The notes under the pieces: model-generated
What the model was told of the DNA's origin: nothing
The model's input: only the letters and a program-made list of their open reading frames with translations
The model's database searches: none
Shown: piece after piece, positions 22,873 through 30,641 of the stretch
How positions within the stretch are numbered: the first letter of the stretch is position 1
How the letters are laid out: the number at the start of each line of letters is the position of its first letter
Source: Bacteroidota bacterium
GTDB taxonomy: Bacteria > Bacteroidota > Bacteroidia > Chitinophagales > Chitinophagaceae
Direction: 5' to 3'
NCBI GenBank assembly: GCA_030706735.1
Contig: JAUZNZ010000042.1
Span: forward strand, 1-33,803
Length of the DNA stretch: 33,803 nucleotides
Translations under genes and position numbers: made by a program

Positions 22873-25506
22873 CTACAAGCTCGATCCCGCGTCACCCATC
22901 CCCTGGGAATTCATGTCCTTCCGCTTGAATAAGTTGAGATCCATTTTGCCGAAGCGGTAGGCGAACACGACCCTCAGCAACTGCGGATCCTTAAGCCGGT
23001 CATATTCCTGCGAAAAGTACAGGCTCTTGCTGTATTGGTCGGCCCACCGCGTCCGGAAGATATCCGTCATGCTCACCGTGAGCGATGCCGCATTGTTTTT
23101 TAGGAAGCTTTTCTTCACCGCCACATCGAATCCATACGAAGACTGGATATAACCCTGCGAAGAACTTTGCGTCGTCGATCCCGGAGGAGCAAATTGATTC
23201 GTGTTCTGGTTGACCGGCAGGTTGGTCTTCGATTGATACAGTGCGGTCAGCTGGATCGAGAAATTGGCCGGCAGCTTAAAATTGCTGTTCAATTTTCCGA
23301 ACCAGGTCCACAGGGCGGGCTGTGAGGGCTGTAGCAGGTTCTCCGTATTGATATGGGAGTTATAGATATTCAGGTTCGCCGTGATATCCCACCACTTGGT
23401 CAGGTTGTTCGTCGAGGTGACCTCGGCGCCCACCGTATAGGCGTTGTTCGCATTTTCGTAGGTATTGATCAGCACCGGCTTGCCTACCGGATTGAGCCCG
23501 CTGTCCTGGTAGTGCGTGATCAGGTTCTGCGTGTATTTGTAATAGGCGGAGACCAGCAGATTGTTGCCTCCTTTGAAATTCTTCATATACGACAGCTCGA
23601 AGGAACCCGTGAATTCAGGCACGAGGTCGGGATTGCCCCGCGTGATATTCAGGGTATCGGAATAGTCGGTATAGGGGATCAGCTGGAAGAATCCCGGCCG
23701 GTTCACCTTCCTCGTCGCGCTCAGTTGCAGTTCCTGGTCGTTCTTGAGCTTTTGGCTCAGGAACAGGGTGGGGAAGAGGCTCACCGGATACGTATTGTGG
23801 AAATGCTGGCCCGTATTGATCAGGTCGCCGGAATAACTGGAACTTTCTCCCCTTAACCCCAGCGCATAACCGAAATTCCCGATCTTGCTCGTGAAATTGA
23901 CGTACGCAGCGAAGACACGGCTCGTGCTCTTGTAATTGCTGCTGCCGAAGGGGTCCAGCGTGGAACCACCGTGTCCGTCTAGAGTATAGGTATTGTTGTC
24001 GTTCTCCAGGTTCTGAATGCTTGCACGGAGGCCGGCTTCCAGCTTGGTATTCTTGTTCAGCGGGTTGGTATAGTCGGTCTGCGCGGTGAAGAAGGCGGGG
24101 GCAGCCGTCCCGACCGTTTGTGAATACGTGGTCGACGCAACCGGCGTGCCCGGCTTCCCGGAATAATAGTCGGTCGTATATAATGAGGTGGAATGTGCGG
24201 TGACGCCGAAGTAGGACGCATCGGCGGTCCATTCCTCGCCATCGCGCGCAAAAAGATGCTTCATGCCCAGTTGCACACCATTCACGTCGAAATGCCGGCC
24301 GGTGTTCGACCCACGCGTGGAATAGGTGCTCGAATGGTACGCATTGAACAGGCTGTCCGTTTGGATCTGCGACACGTCGGTGGGCGTCAGATCACCATGC
24401 ACCTTGATATAGCCGGCCGACAAGGTCGTCTTATTGCTGACGAAATAATCCACGCCGAACTGCCCGAATAGGAAGTGGCCCTTGTTCCGCTGCAAATCCT
24501 GCTGGAAAAGCTGCGTGGTGGTATCGCTGAGATACGTACTGCGATCAGTACTTCCCGTCGTCTTGCCGTTCATCCCGTTGATCAGGCCATTGGCGCTCAG
24601 GTTCACCTTGCCTTGCCGGGCGCTGAGGCTGACCAGTGCGTTGGGCGCTCCGTGCGAATCCATGCCGGCTGAAATGCTGCCATTATACCCCTGCTTCCTG
24701 TTCTTCTTCAGGATAATGTTCAGGATGCCCGCGCCGCCGCCCGAAGCATCGTACTTGGCCGATGGATTGGTCATGACCTCGACGCTCTCAATGGCGTCCG
24801 CCGGGATCTCGTCCAGGGTGAGCGTCGTCGGCCTTCCGTCCACGAAGATCGTGGGCGCTGCGCCCCGCAGCGTCACATTGCCGTCCAGGTCCACATTCAC
24901 GGAGGGCACGTTGCGCATCACGTCCAGGGCCGTTCCGCCGGCGCTGACGATATTTCTTTCGACATTGAATACTTTTTTGTCCAGTTCGAGCCGCATGGCG
25001 GGCTGTTTGGCGCTCACGGTCACCGAACTGAGTTCTTTGACGTCGCCGACCAGCTTGACCGTACCGAGGTCTTTGTAGAAGGAGGGTAGGTTGCCCATCG
25101 GGTTCGCGCTGCTCTGGGTGGCCGGCGTGCTTCCCGGGGCCGCGCTGGCCGGGATGATCATAAAGGGCAGATCATGACTCTTGTATCCCGTGGCGGATAA
25201 TCTGACGACCAGGGGAGAGACGATCGGCAGCTCTTCGAAGTCGAACTCCCCATTGGCCTTTGTTTCCATACCCTTGATGAGAACTAATTTTTTCTTCTTG
25301 CTAACGGAGTCGGTCACTGATTTTAGCACGAGAGCGGATACATTGGCCATCGGCTGGCCGGTGGAGTCCGTTACTTTTCCATAGGCGCGTCCTATCGCGG
25401 GGCCTCCTCCCCTCGGGCGGCCGCCCTGGCCACCTCCCGGTCCTTGTGCCATGGATAATGCTGCAAATAGGATGGTCAAAACGAGTGTAAACGATATTTT
25501 TCTCAC
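22873..25506 (-). CDS. TonB-dependent outer-membrane receptor (carboxypeptidase-regulatory-like N-terminal domain)
   Basis: An 877-residue protein with signal peptide MRKISFTLVLTILFAALSMAQ. A glycine/proline-rich linker is followed by a carboxypeptidase-regulatory-like beta-sandwich (about 41-115, VTDSTGQPMANVSALV). The plug domain (about 160-275) has MRNVPSVNVDLDGNVTLRGAAPTIFVDGRPTTL and DAIESVEVMTNPSAKYDASGGGAGILNIILKK. The rest is a 22-strand-type barrel of the OMP_b-brl_3 group (NRPGFFQLIPYTDYSDTLNITRGNPDLVPEF). No SusD partner is adjacent, so it is not a typical glycan-importing SusC. Ligand unknown; siderophores, peptides or small sugars are possible. It is upstream of and co-oriented with the GH26 operon but separated by 336 bases with its own hairpin. 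Confidence 0.9.
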   Translation of the reverse strand: MRKISFTLVLTILFAALSMAQGPGGGQGGRPRGGGPAIGRAYGKVTDSTGQPMANVSALVLKSVTDSVSKKKKLVLIKGMETKANGEFDFEELPIVSPLVVRLSATGYKSHDLPFMIIPASAAPGSTPATQSSANPMGNLPSFYKDLGTVKLVGDVKELSSVTVSAKQPAMRLELDKKVFNVERNIVSAGGTALDVMRNVPSVNVDLDGNVTLRGAAPTIFVDGRPTTLTLDEIPADAIESVEVMTNPSAKYDASGGGAGILNIILKKNRKQGYNGSISAGMDSHGAPNALVSLSARQGKVNLSANGLINGMNGKTTGSTDRSTYLSDTTTQLFQQDLQRNKGHFLFGQFGVDYFVSNKTTLSAGYIKVHGDLTPTDVSQIQTDSLFNAYHSSTYSTRGSNTGRHFDVNGVQLGMKHLFARDGEEWTADASYFGVTAHSTSLYTTDYYSGKPGTPVASTTYSQTVGTAAPAFFTAQTDYTNPLNKNTKLEAGLRASIQNLENDNNTYTLDGHGGSTLDPFGSSNYKSTSRVFAAYVNFTSKIGNFGYALGLRGESSSYSGDLINTGQHFHNTYPVSLFPTLFLSQKLKNDQELQLSATRKVNRPGFFQLIPYTDYSDTLNITRGNPDLVPEFTGSFELSYMKNFKGGNNLLVSAYYKYTQNLITHYQDSGLNPVGKPVLINTYENANNAYTVGAEVTSTNNLTKWWDITANLNIYNSHINTENLLQPSQPALWTWFGKLNSNFKLPANFSIQLTALYQSKTNLPVNQNTNQFAPPGSTTQSSSQGYIQSSYGFDVAVKKSFLKNNAASLTVSMTDIFRTRWADQYSKSLYFSQEYDRLKDPQLLRVVFAYRFGKMDLNLFKRKDMNSQGMGDAGSSL

Positions 25507-25523
25507 AACAAATAATTTGAAAG

Positions 25524-25531
25524 CAAATCTA
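25524..25531 (-). promoter_or_regulatory. Candidate -7 box of the TonB receptor gene
   Basis: On the minus strand TAGATTTG matches TAnnTTTG fully and lies 17 bases upstream of the start codon. No -33 box at normal spacing was found, so support is partial. Confidence 0.3.
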
Positions 25532-25655
25532 ATCCCGCATTCTCACGCAGCCCATAGCATTGCTGTAAACGGTGGAAAAAACACGGTCAACGGCATAAAA
25601 TAGTCGGCCAACTTTGCCATCGTTCTGACCTATCTTTACCGCCACATCGGTTAGC

Positions 25656-26303
25656 ATGATTGGACAACAGGAATGGCAACTATTCTGGCAGCAGATCTTG
25701 CAAACGGACAGTTTGACATGGATCGCCGTGATCCTCGGCGTCGCCGAAGTGCTGCTGGCCAGGGCGAACCGGATCGCGCTCTATCCCGCGGGCATCCTGG
25801 GCACCCTGATCTCCATGTACATTTTGTTTCGCTCGGGTCTTTTCGCCGAGACCCTGCTGAATGGTTACTATGTTGTCATGAGCGTGTATGGCTGGTGGCA
25901 TTGGGTAAAGCGGCGCCACCTTCCCCCGGTGAAGATCACCCGCTGCGACCGGCGCGACTGGATCGCCGTCATCGCCATCACGGGGATCGGGTTTGGCATA
26001 TTGGCCTTTGTCCTGGCTCGTTTCACCCCCTCGACCGTTCCGCTTTGGGACGCCTGGGTGAGCGCAACGGCCTGGGCGGGCATGTGGCTGCTGGCGAGGC
26101 GCAAGATCGAGAACTGGATCCTGCTGAATATCTCCAACGCCTTTGCCATTCCGCTCCTGCTGTACAAACAGCTGCCTCTGTTTGCCGTGTTGACCCTTTT
26201 CCTGTTCATCGTGGCCATCTCCGGATATGTCCAATGGCGCCGGCTCATGCGCAACCCACAGCCTGCCCCCAACCCTCATTCCGCACCCAACCCCCGCCCA
26301 TGA
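25656..26303 (+). CDS. pnuC: PnuC-family nicotinamide riboside (vitamin-type) transporter
   Basis: A 215-residue integral membrane protein with about seven hydrophobic segments. PnuC signatures are ANRIALYPAGILGTLISMYILF, the conserved aromatic segment NGYYVVMSVYGWWHWVKR, and WLLARRKIENWILLNISNAFAIPLLLYKQLPLFA. PnuC carries nicotinamide riboside by facilitated diffusion; Bacteroidota also have PnuT-like members for thiamine. No TPP-riboswitch-like sequence is seen upstream, which slightly favours nicotinamide riboside. The C-terminus is a proline/asparagine-rich tail. The stop overlaps the next gene's start as ATGA (26300-26303), so the two are translationally coupled. Confidence 0.93.
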   Translation: MIGQQEWQLFWQQILQTDSLTWIAVILGVAEVLLARANRIALYPAGILGTLISMYILFRSGLFAETLLNGYYVVMSVYGWWHWVKRRHLPPVKITRCDRRDWIAVIAITGIGFGILAFVLARFTPSTVPLWDAWVSATAWAGMWLLARRKIENWILLNISNAFAIPLLLYKQLPLFAVLTLFLFIVAISGYVQWRRLMRNPQPAPNPHSAPNPRP

Positions 26304-27430
26304 CCCCGAATACCCCATCTCATCCCACAGCGCATCCCTCCGCATTCGTCTCGTCCGGGCGCGCCGATGTCATTCGCCGCTACGCCGCCGTGGCAGAGCG
26401 ATTGGGCCGTCTGCTTCCGGAGCAACTGGCGCTGATCTACGAACAGAAATGGTTCAATCTCTATGTGCCGTCATCGTACGGTGGCCTCGACTTGTCGCTG
26501 CCCGATGGCCTTCAACTCCAGGAGGGACTTGCCTGGGCGGATGGCAGCTTCGGCTGGACCGTAACCTTGTGCAGCGGGGCCAATTGGTTCATCCGCTGCC
26601 TGCAACCCGATCTCGCCGCTGAGGTATTCCGCGACCCCCATGTCTGCCTGGCCGGCAGCGGCCGCCCTTCCGGCGTGGCCAACCTGCTCTCCGACGGGCG
26701 TTATGAGGTCCGTGGCCGCTGGAAATATGCGACCGGCGCACCCCATGCCACCGCCTTCACGGCGAACTGCTTGATCAGCAAGGATGGGGTGCCATGCCAG
26801 GACATGGACGGCAGCCCCATGGTACGCGCATTCCTCTTCCTTCCCCCCGAAGTATCGATCATCGAAGATTGGACGGCGACCGGCATGATCGCGACGGCAA
26901 GCCATAGCTTTTCGGTCAACCGGCTTCAGGTTCCTTCCAACCGCTGCTTTTTCATCGATCCCAGTCAGGATTTTCTTGCCTTCGCCGAATCGACCCTGGC
27001 CGTGAACAGTTCGGGCATGGCTACCCGCTTCCTCGACCTCGCCGGTGAAGTTTTTGCCCGGCGTGCAGAGACCCCAGCCACCGGCGCCTCAGCCTCCGCC
27101 AGCCCAGCCCCTGGTTCCGCCGACCATGCCCTCGCAACCGATCACCGAAGCCGGCAGGAACGATCGATGCATATCCTTCGGGCAGCGACCGAACGCCTGA
27201 ACACGGCAAGGCAGGAATTCTATTCCGCTCTGGCAGCCGGGCCTTCGGTTCCTGCTGATTCACCCTCTGCGGTGAGCATCGCAAGCCGCAGGCTCGCGGC
27301 GACCGCTTTGCGCGTGGTCGACGAGCTCTACCCCTGGTGCGGATTGATCGCGGCAACGCCCGGTTCGGTGATCAATCGTGTCTGGCGTGACCTCCATACG
27401 GCCAGCCAACATGGGCTCCTGCTGGCTTGA
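26300..27430 (+). CDS. Acyl-CoA-dehydrogenase-like flavoprotein
   Basis: A 376-residue protein beginning at ATG 26300. The frame is open far upstream, but those residues are only the shadow of pnuC. The acyl-CoA dehydrogenase fold is seen in EQLALIYEQKWFNLYVPSSYGGLDLSL (N-terminal helices), the middle-domain motif GSGRPSGVANLLSDGRYEVRGRWKYATGAPHATAF, and the C-terminal RVWRDLHTASQHGLLLA. The last motif is commoner in the flavin-dependent hydroxylase side of the superfamily (HsaA/HpaB-like) than in true dehydrogenases. A low-complexity Ala/Ser/Pro insert sits in the helical domain. The catalytic base and substrate are unclear. Coupling to pnuC is unusual; it may process or depend on the imported vitamin, but this is inference. 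Confidence 0.78.
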   Translation: MTPNTPSHPTAHPSAFVSSGRADVIRRYAAVAERLGRLLPEQLALIYEQKWFNLYVPSSYGGLDLSLPDGLQLQEGLAWADGSFGWTVTLCSGANWFIRCLQPDLAAEVFRDPHVCLAGSGRPSGVANLLSDGRYEVRGRWKYATGAPHATAFTANCLISKDGVPCQDMDGSPMVRAFLFLPPEVSIIEDWTATGMIATASHSFSVNRLQVPSNRCFFIDPSQDFLAFAESTLAVNSSGMATRFLDLAGEVFARRAETPATGASASASPAPGSADHALATDHRSRQERSMHILRAATERLNTARQEFYSALAAGPSVPADSPSAVSIASRRLAATALRVVDELYPWCGLIAATPGSVINRVWRDLHTASQHGLLLA

Positions 27431-27554
27431 GACGAAAGATGACTGAACTTCCGCCCTGCGCGTCGCGGTCGGATAACACAGCCGCACCAACACCCTGTCG
27501 CAAAGACCCCTCATTTTGTCGTTAATGTACCCGCCTGGCTCCGCCTCAAGGAAT

Positions 27555-27562
27555 TACCTTTG
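27555..27562 (+). promoter_or_regulatory. Candidate -7 box of the VOC/PhnB-like gene
   Basis: TACCTTTG matches TAnnTTTG fully, about 20 bases upstream of ATG 27583, giving a predicted start near 27569. No -33 TTTG at normal spacing was found. Confidence 0.4.
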
Positions 27563-27582
27563 ATCCGAACAAAATATTGGTT

Positions 27583-28053
27583 ATGAAAAAGATCACACCC
27601 TTTTTATGGTTCAACGACAACGCGGAGGAGGCCGCCAATTATTACTGCTCCCTCTTCAAAAATTCGAAGATAAACAGCGTCAGCCGCTATGGCGAGGCAG
27701 GCCCCGGCCCCAAGGGGTCGGTGATGTCCGTCATCTTCGAACTCGATGGGCAGGAATTTTTCGCCCTCAATGGCGGGCCCATGTACAAATTCACGGAGGC
27801 CATTTCCTTTTACATTGACTGCAAGACCCAGCAAGAGGTCGACGAACTGTGGGAGAAACTGTCCGCGGGCGGGTCAAAGAGCATGTGCGGCTGGGTAACG
27901 GACAAGTTCGGTCTCACCTGGCAGGTTGTCCCTTCCGTTCTCCAGGAACTGCTCGGCAGCAAAGATCCTAAAGTCTCCACCAGCGTCATGCAGGCCATGA
28001 TGAAGATGAACAAGCTCGACATCAAGGCGCTGCAGGCTGCGGCAGGGAAGTGA
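27583..28053 (+). CDS. VOC-superfamily PhnB-like protein
   Basis: A 156-residue protein starting at ATG 27583. A TTG six bases earlier is in frame but gives no better start. The 3-demethylubiquinone-9 3-methyltransferase-like (PhnB, PF06983) pattern is clear: ITPFLWFNDNAEEAANYYCSLF, then VMSVIFELDGQEFFALNGGP, FTEAISFYIDCKTQQEVDELWEKLSAGG and GWVTDKFGLTWQVVPSVL, ending in the usual helical LLGSKDPKVSTSVMQAMMKM. VOC proteins use paired beta-alpha-beta units and often bind a metal, but PhnB-like members mostly have no known substrate. It stands alone between a promoter candidate and a terminator. Confidence 0.9.
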   Translation: MKKITPFLWFNDNAEEAANYYCSLFKNSKINSVSRYGEAGPGPKGSVMSVIFELDGQEFFALNGGPMYKFTEAISFYIDCKTQQEVDELWEKLSAGGSKSMCGWVTDKFGLTWQVVPSVLQELLGSKDPKVSTSVMQAMMKMNKLDIKALQAAAGK

Positions 28054-28062
28054 TCGACTCGG

Positions 28063-28096
28063 AGCAATGACCGCATTCCGCCCGGTCGCTTTTTTT
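28063..28096 (+). terminator. Intrinsic terminator after the VOC gene
   Basis: GACCG (28069-28073) pairs with CGGTC (28083-28087) around a 9-base loop, with an extra GC/GC pair beyond a small bulge. A run of seven T bases (28090-28096) follows. It separates the VOC gene from the amidase gene. Confidence 0.6.
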
Positions 28097-28128
28097 CGAT
28101 ATATTCGGTGACAAAACGCCGCCGCAAT

Positions 28129-29778
28129 ATGAATCGACGCAGCTTCCTGAAGAAAGGCTCCCTGACCGGGGCATCGCTCACAGGATTATCTCTTTCCGCC
28201 TTTGCCCTTACATCTTCTCAACAGCCCGCAACCGGCAACCCGGGGCATCCGGCCGGCATAACCCCCCGGCCATATGGCGATTTTCCCTTGCTGGAGATCA
28301 CCATCATGGAGTGGCAACAAAAGATGAAGAGCGGCCAGCTCACCTCGCGCGCCATCACGGAGATGTACCTGCAGCGGATCGCTGCTATGGACAAAAAGGG
28401 CCCGGCGCTCAATGCCGTCATGGAACTAAACCCCGACGCATTGGCCATCGCCGACAAGATGGATGCCGAGAGAAAAGCAGGCAAGCTCCGCGGTCACCTG
28501 CACGGCATTCCCATTCTGGTAAAAGATAATATCGATACCGGTGACAAAATGATGACGACCGCCGGCTCCCTGGCGCTCGAAGGACATCGCGCCGCCAATG
28601 ATGCCTTCATTGTTAAGCAGCTTCGCGAGGCGGGCGCCGTCCTGCTCGGGAAGACCAATCTCAGCGAATGGGCCAACTTCCGTTCGAGCCGGTCTACCAG
28701 CGGATGGAGCAGCCGCGGCGGCCAGACAAAGAACCCATACCTCCTTGCCCGAAATCCTTCCGGTTCCAGTGCCGGATCGGGATCGGCCGCTTCCGCTAAT
28801 TTCTGCGCGGCGGCGGTAGGTACGGAGACCAATGGTTCCGTGGTTTCGCCATCTTCAGTCAATGGGCTCGTTGGTATCAAGCCTACCGTAGGTCTCCTTA
28901 GCCGCTCCGGCATCATCCCTATTTCGAAGACGCAGGATACGGCGGGCCCCATGGCCCGGACCGTCGCGGATGCCGCCATCCTGCTCGGCGCGATGGCGGG
29001 CGTCGATGAGTCCGATCCGGCCACCCTCGATGGCAAGGGCAAGACCCTGAAAGACTACACGCCATTTTTGGACCCGGCCGGTCTGAAAGGCAAACGAATT
29101 GGCATTGAAAAAGCAGCCCTCAACGGACACGAAGGCGTGGTCGCTCTCTTCCAGGCCTCCATCGACCTCCTCAAGGCCCAGGGTGCGACCATCGTCGAGG
29201 TGGAATTGGTCAAGCAATTGAATGATGCCGGATCGGTTGAAGGACTCATCCTGCAATATGAGTTCAAGGATGGACTGAACCGTTATCTCGCCACCGCCGG
29301 CGCCAGACCCAAATCGCTGGCGGACATTATCGCCTTCAACAAAGAGAATGCAAAAAAGGCGATGCCTTATTTTAAGCAGGAGACACTCGAGCGTAGCGAA
29401 ACCCGCGGCGGTCTTGACAGCGCCGAATACACCGACGCGCTGAAGAAGCTGCTGACGACGCGCAAGATCATCGACGACCTGCTGCAACAGGAAAAGCTGG
29501 ATGCCATCGCGGCGACCACCAACGGCCTGGCCTGCTGCATCGACTTGGCCAGCGGCGATTATCGGACCGGTTTTTCTTTTTCATCGCCCGCGGCGATGGC
29601 GGGGTATCCGCATATTACCGTCCCGATGGGTCTGGTCTTCGGCCTCCCGGTCGGCATGTCCTTCGTGGGCGCTGCCTGGTCCGAACCTGAGCTCTTGAAG
29701 ATGGCCTATGCTTTTGAACAGGCGTCGAAGGGAAGGACGCCGCCATCCTTTATCGATGCGCCCAATCCCATGGTTTAA
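28129..29778 (+). CDS. Amidase-signature-family enzyme exported by a Tat-type signal
   Basis: From ATG 28129 this is 549 residues. The N-terminus MNRRSFLKKGSLTGASLTGL carries a twin-arginine motif (RRSFLKK) with a hydrophobic core, so export of the folded protein is likely. An upstream GTG frame is less convincing. The amidase catalytic set is visible: Lys132 in IPILVKDNIDTG, the cis-serine at 213/214 in ARNPSGSSAGSGSAA, and nucleophile Ser237 in GTETNGSVVSPSSVNGLVGIKPTVGLLSRSGIIPIS. The chain is complete, ending in the usual MSFVGAAWSEPELLKMAYAFEQ. The amide substrate cannot be inferred. The OmpA-domain gene begins 19 bases downstream and may be co-transcribed. Confidence 0.93.
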   Translation: MNRRSFLKKGSLTGASLTGLSLSAFALTSSQQPATGNPGHPAGITPRPYGDFPLLEITIMEWQQKMKSGQLTSRAITEMYLQRIAAMDKKGPALNAVMELNPDALAIADKMDAERKAGKLRGHLHGIPILVKDNIDTGDKMMTTAGSLALEGHRAANDAFIVKQLREAGAVLLGKTNLSEWANFRSSRSTSGWSSRGGQTKNPYLLARNPSGSSAGSGSAASANFCAAAVGTETNGSVVSPSSVNGLVGIKPTVGLLSRSGIIPISKTQDTAGPMARTVADAAILLGAMAGVDESDPATLDGKGKTLKDYTPFLDPAGLKGKRIGIEKAALNGHEGVVALFQASIDLLKAQGATIVEVELVKQLNDAGSVEGLILQYEFKDGLNRYLATAGARPKSLADIIAFNKENAKKAMPYFKQETLERSETRGGLDSAEYTDALKKLLTTRKIIDDLLQQEKLDAIAATTNGLACCIDLASGDYRTGFSFSSPAAMAGYPHITVPMGLVFGLPVGMSFVGAAWSEPELLKMAYAFEQASKGRTPPSFIDAPNPMV

Positions 29779-29797
29779 CGCCGGAATGCCGCCTCCT

Positions 29798-30631
29798 ATG
29801 AAAAAACTGAAAATCCTTTCTCTCCTTTTGCTTCTGCTGGCTTCCCGATTGGCGGCGCAGATGGTCACGCGTGACACGCTGATCTTGCATTTTCCCTACG
29901 ATCGGAATGATACGACCTGTGAGGTCCTGTCGAGTGACCGGTTGCCGGGCAAACCCATCGATTCGATCCGCATTACCGGCCACACGGATATCCAAGGCTC
30001 TCAAAATTACAATCAAGCCCTCTCTCTCCGCAGAGCCCAATTCATCAGGTCGCAGCTCGGTCGCCTGCATCCGGCCTGGCCCGCCGCGATATTCCGCATC
30101 GTCGCAATGGGTAAGACCGACCTGATTTCCCCGATCGACAGCGTGAACAGAAGGGTAGAAGTGATCTTTTTTTCGCACAGGCCGCCAGTTGCACCGGTCT
30201 CCGCCCTTTCACCCCCATCACTGGCTCCCCCGCGCCCCGCCGGACCTGATACCGTCCGCCCCGCGAATATTGACACGGTCATCACGCTCACCCAGATCTA
30301 TTTCATTGAGAACACGCCGGTATTCACCGAAGCATCGCAGCTCGCGCTTCCTTCGGTCATGGCCTATCTGAAGAGATACAAGACCCGGACGATGCGGGTA
30401 CTCGGTTATGTCAATTCCCCCGGCGCGCTCCTCGATAAGAATGATCGATTGTTCATCCTTTCGACCAAGCGGGCACAAGCGGTGTACATGTACATGCTAT
30501 CCGAAGGGTTCGATTCCCGTCGGCTCAGCTACCAGGGCATGGGCAACAGCGTTATGATCAAGCCGCATCCCATGTCGCTTGCTGAAATGCGCGAAAATAT
30601 GCGGGTCGAGATCGAGGTGGACAAAGAGTGA
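29798..30631 (+). CDS. Secreted protein with two OmpA-like domains
   Basis: From ATG 29798 it has 277 residues and signal peptide MKKLKILSLLLLLLASRLAAQ (ATG 29786 is a longer alternative). The first OmpA-like unit has the peptidoglycan-binding core SIRITGHTDIQGSQNYNQALSLRRAQFIRSQL. A proline-rich linker (PVAPVSALSPPSLAPPRPAGP) joins a second unit where the GHTD motif has become GYVNS, although KRAQAVYMYMLSEGFDSRRLSYQGMGNS keeps the rest. The second copy may therefore no longer bind diaminopimelate. The protein lacks a barrel or lipobox, so it is probably periplasmic. Role in envelope anchoring is inferred. It ends ten bases from the convergent peptidase stop. Confidence 0.8.
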   Translation: MKKLKILSLLLLLLASRLAAQMVTRDTLILHFPYDRNDTTCEVLSSDRLPGKPIDSIRITGHTDIQGSQNYNQALSLRRAQFIRSQLGRLHPAWPAAIFRIVAMGKTDLISPIDSVNRRVEVIFFSHRPPVAPVSALSPPSLAPPRPAGPDTVRPANIDTVITLTQIYFIENTPVFTEASQLALPSVMAYLKRYKTRTMRVLGYVNSPGALLDKNDRLFILSTKRAQAVYMYMLSEGFDSRRLSYQGMGNSVMIKPHPMSLAEMRENMRVEIEVDKE

Positions 30632-30641
30632 CGCCCGCCGG

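Noticed and set aside
22873-25506. SusC-type receptor of a polysaccharide utilization locus
   Set aside because: No SusD-like gene is adjacent and the barrel belongs to the OMP_b-brl_3 type, so I call it a general TonB-dependent receptor.
25507-25655. TPP or other riboswitch upstream of pnuC
   Set aside because: No conserved TPP-riboswitch core (such as CTGAGA) or other recognisable riboswitch sequence was found.
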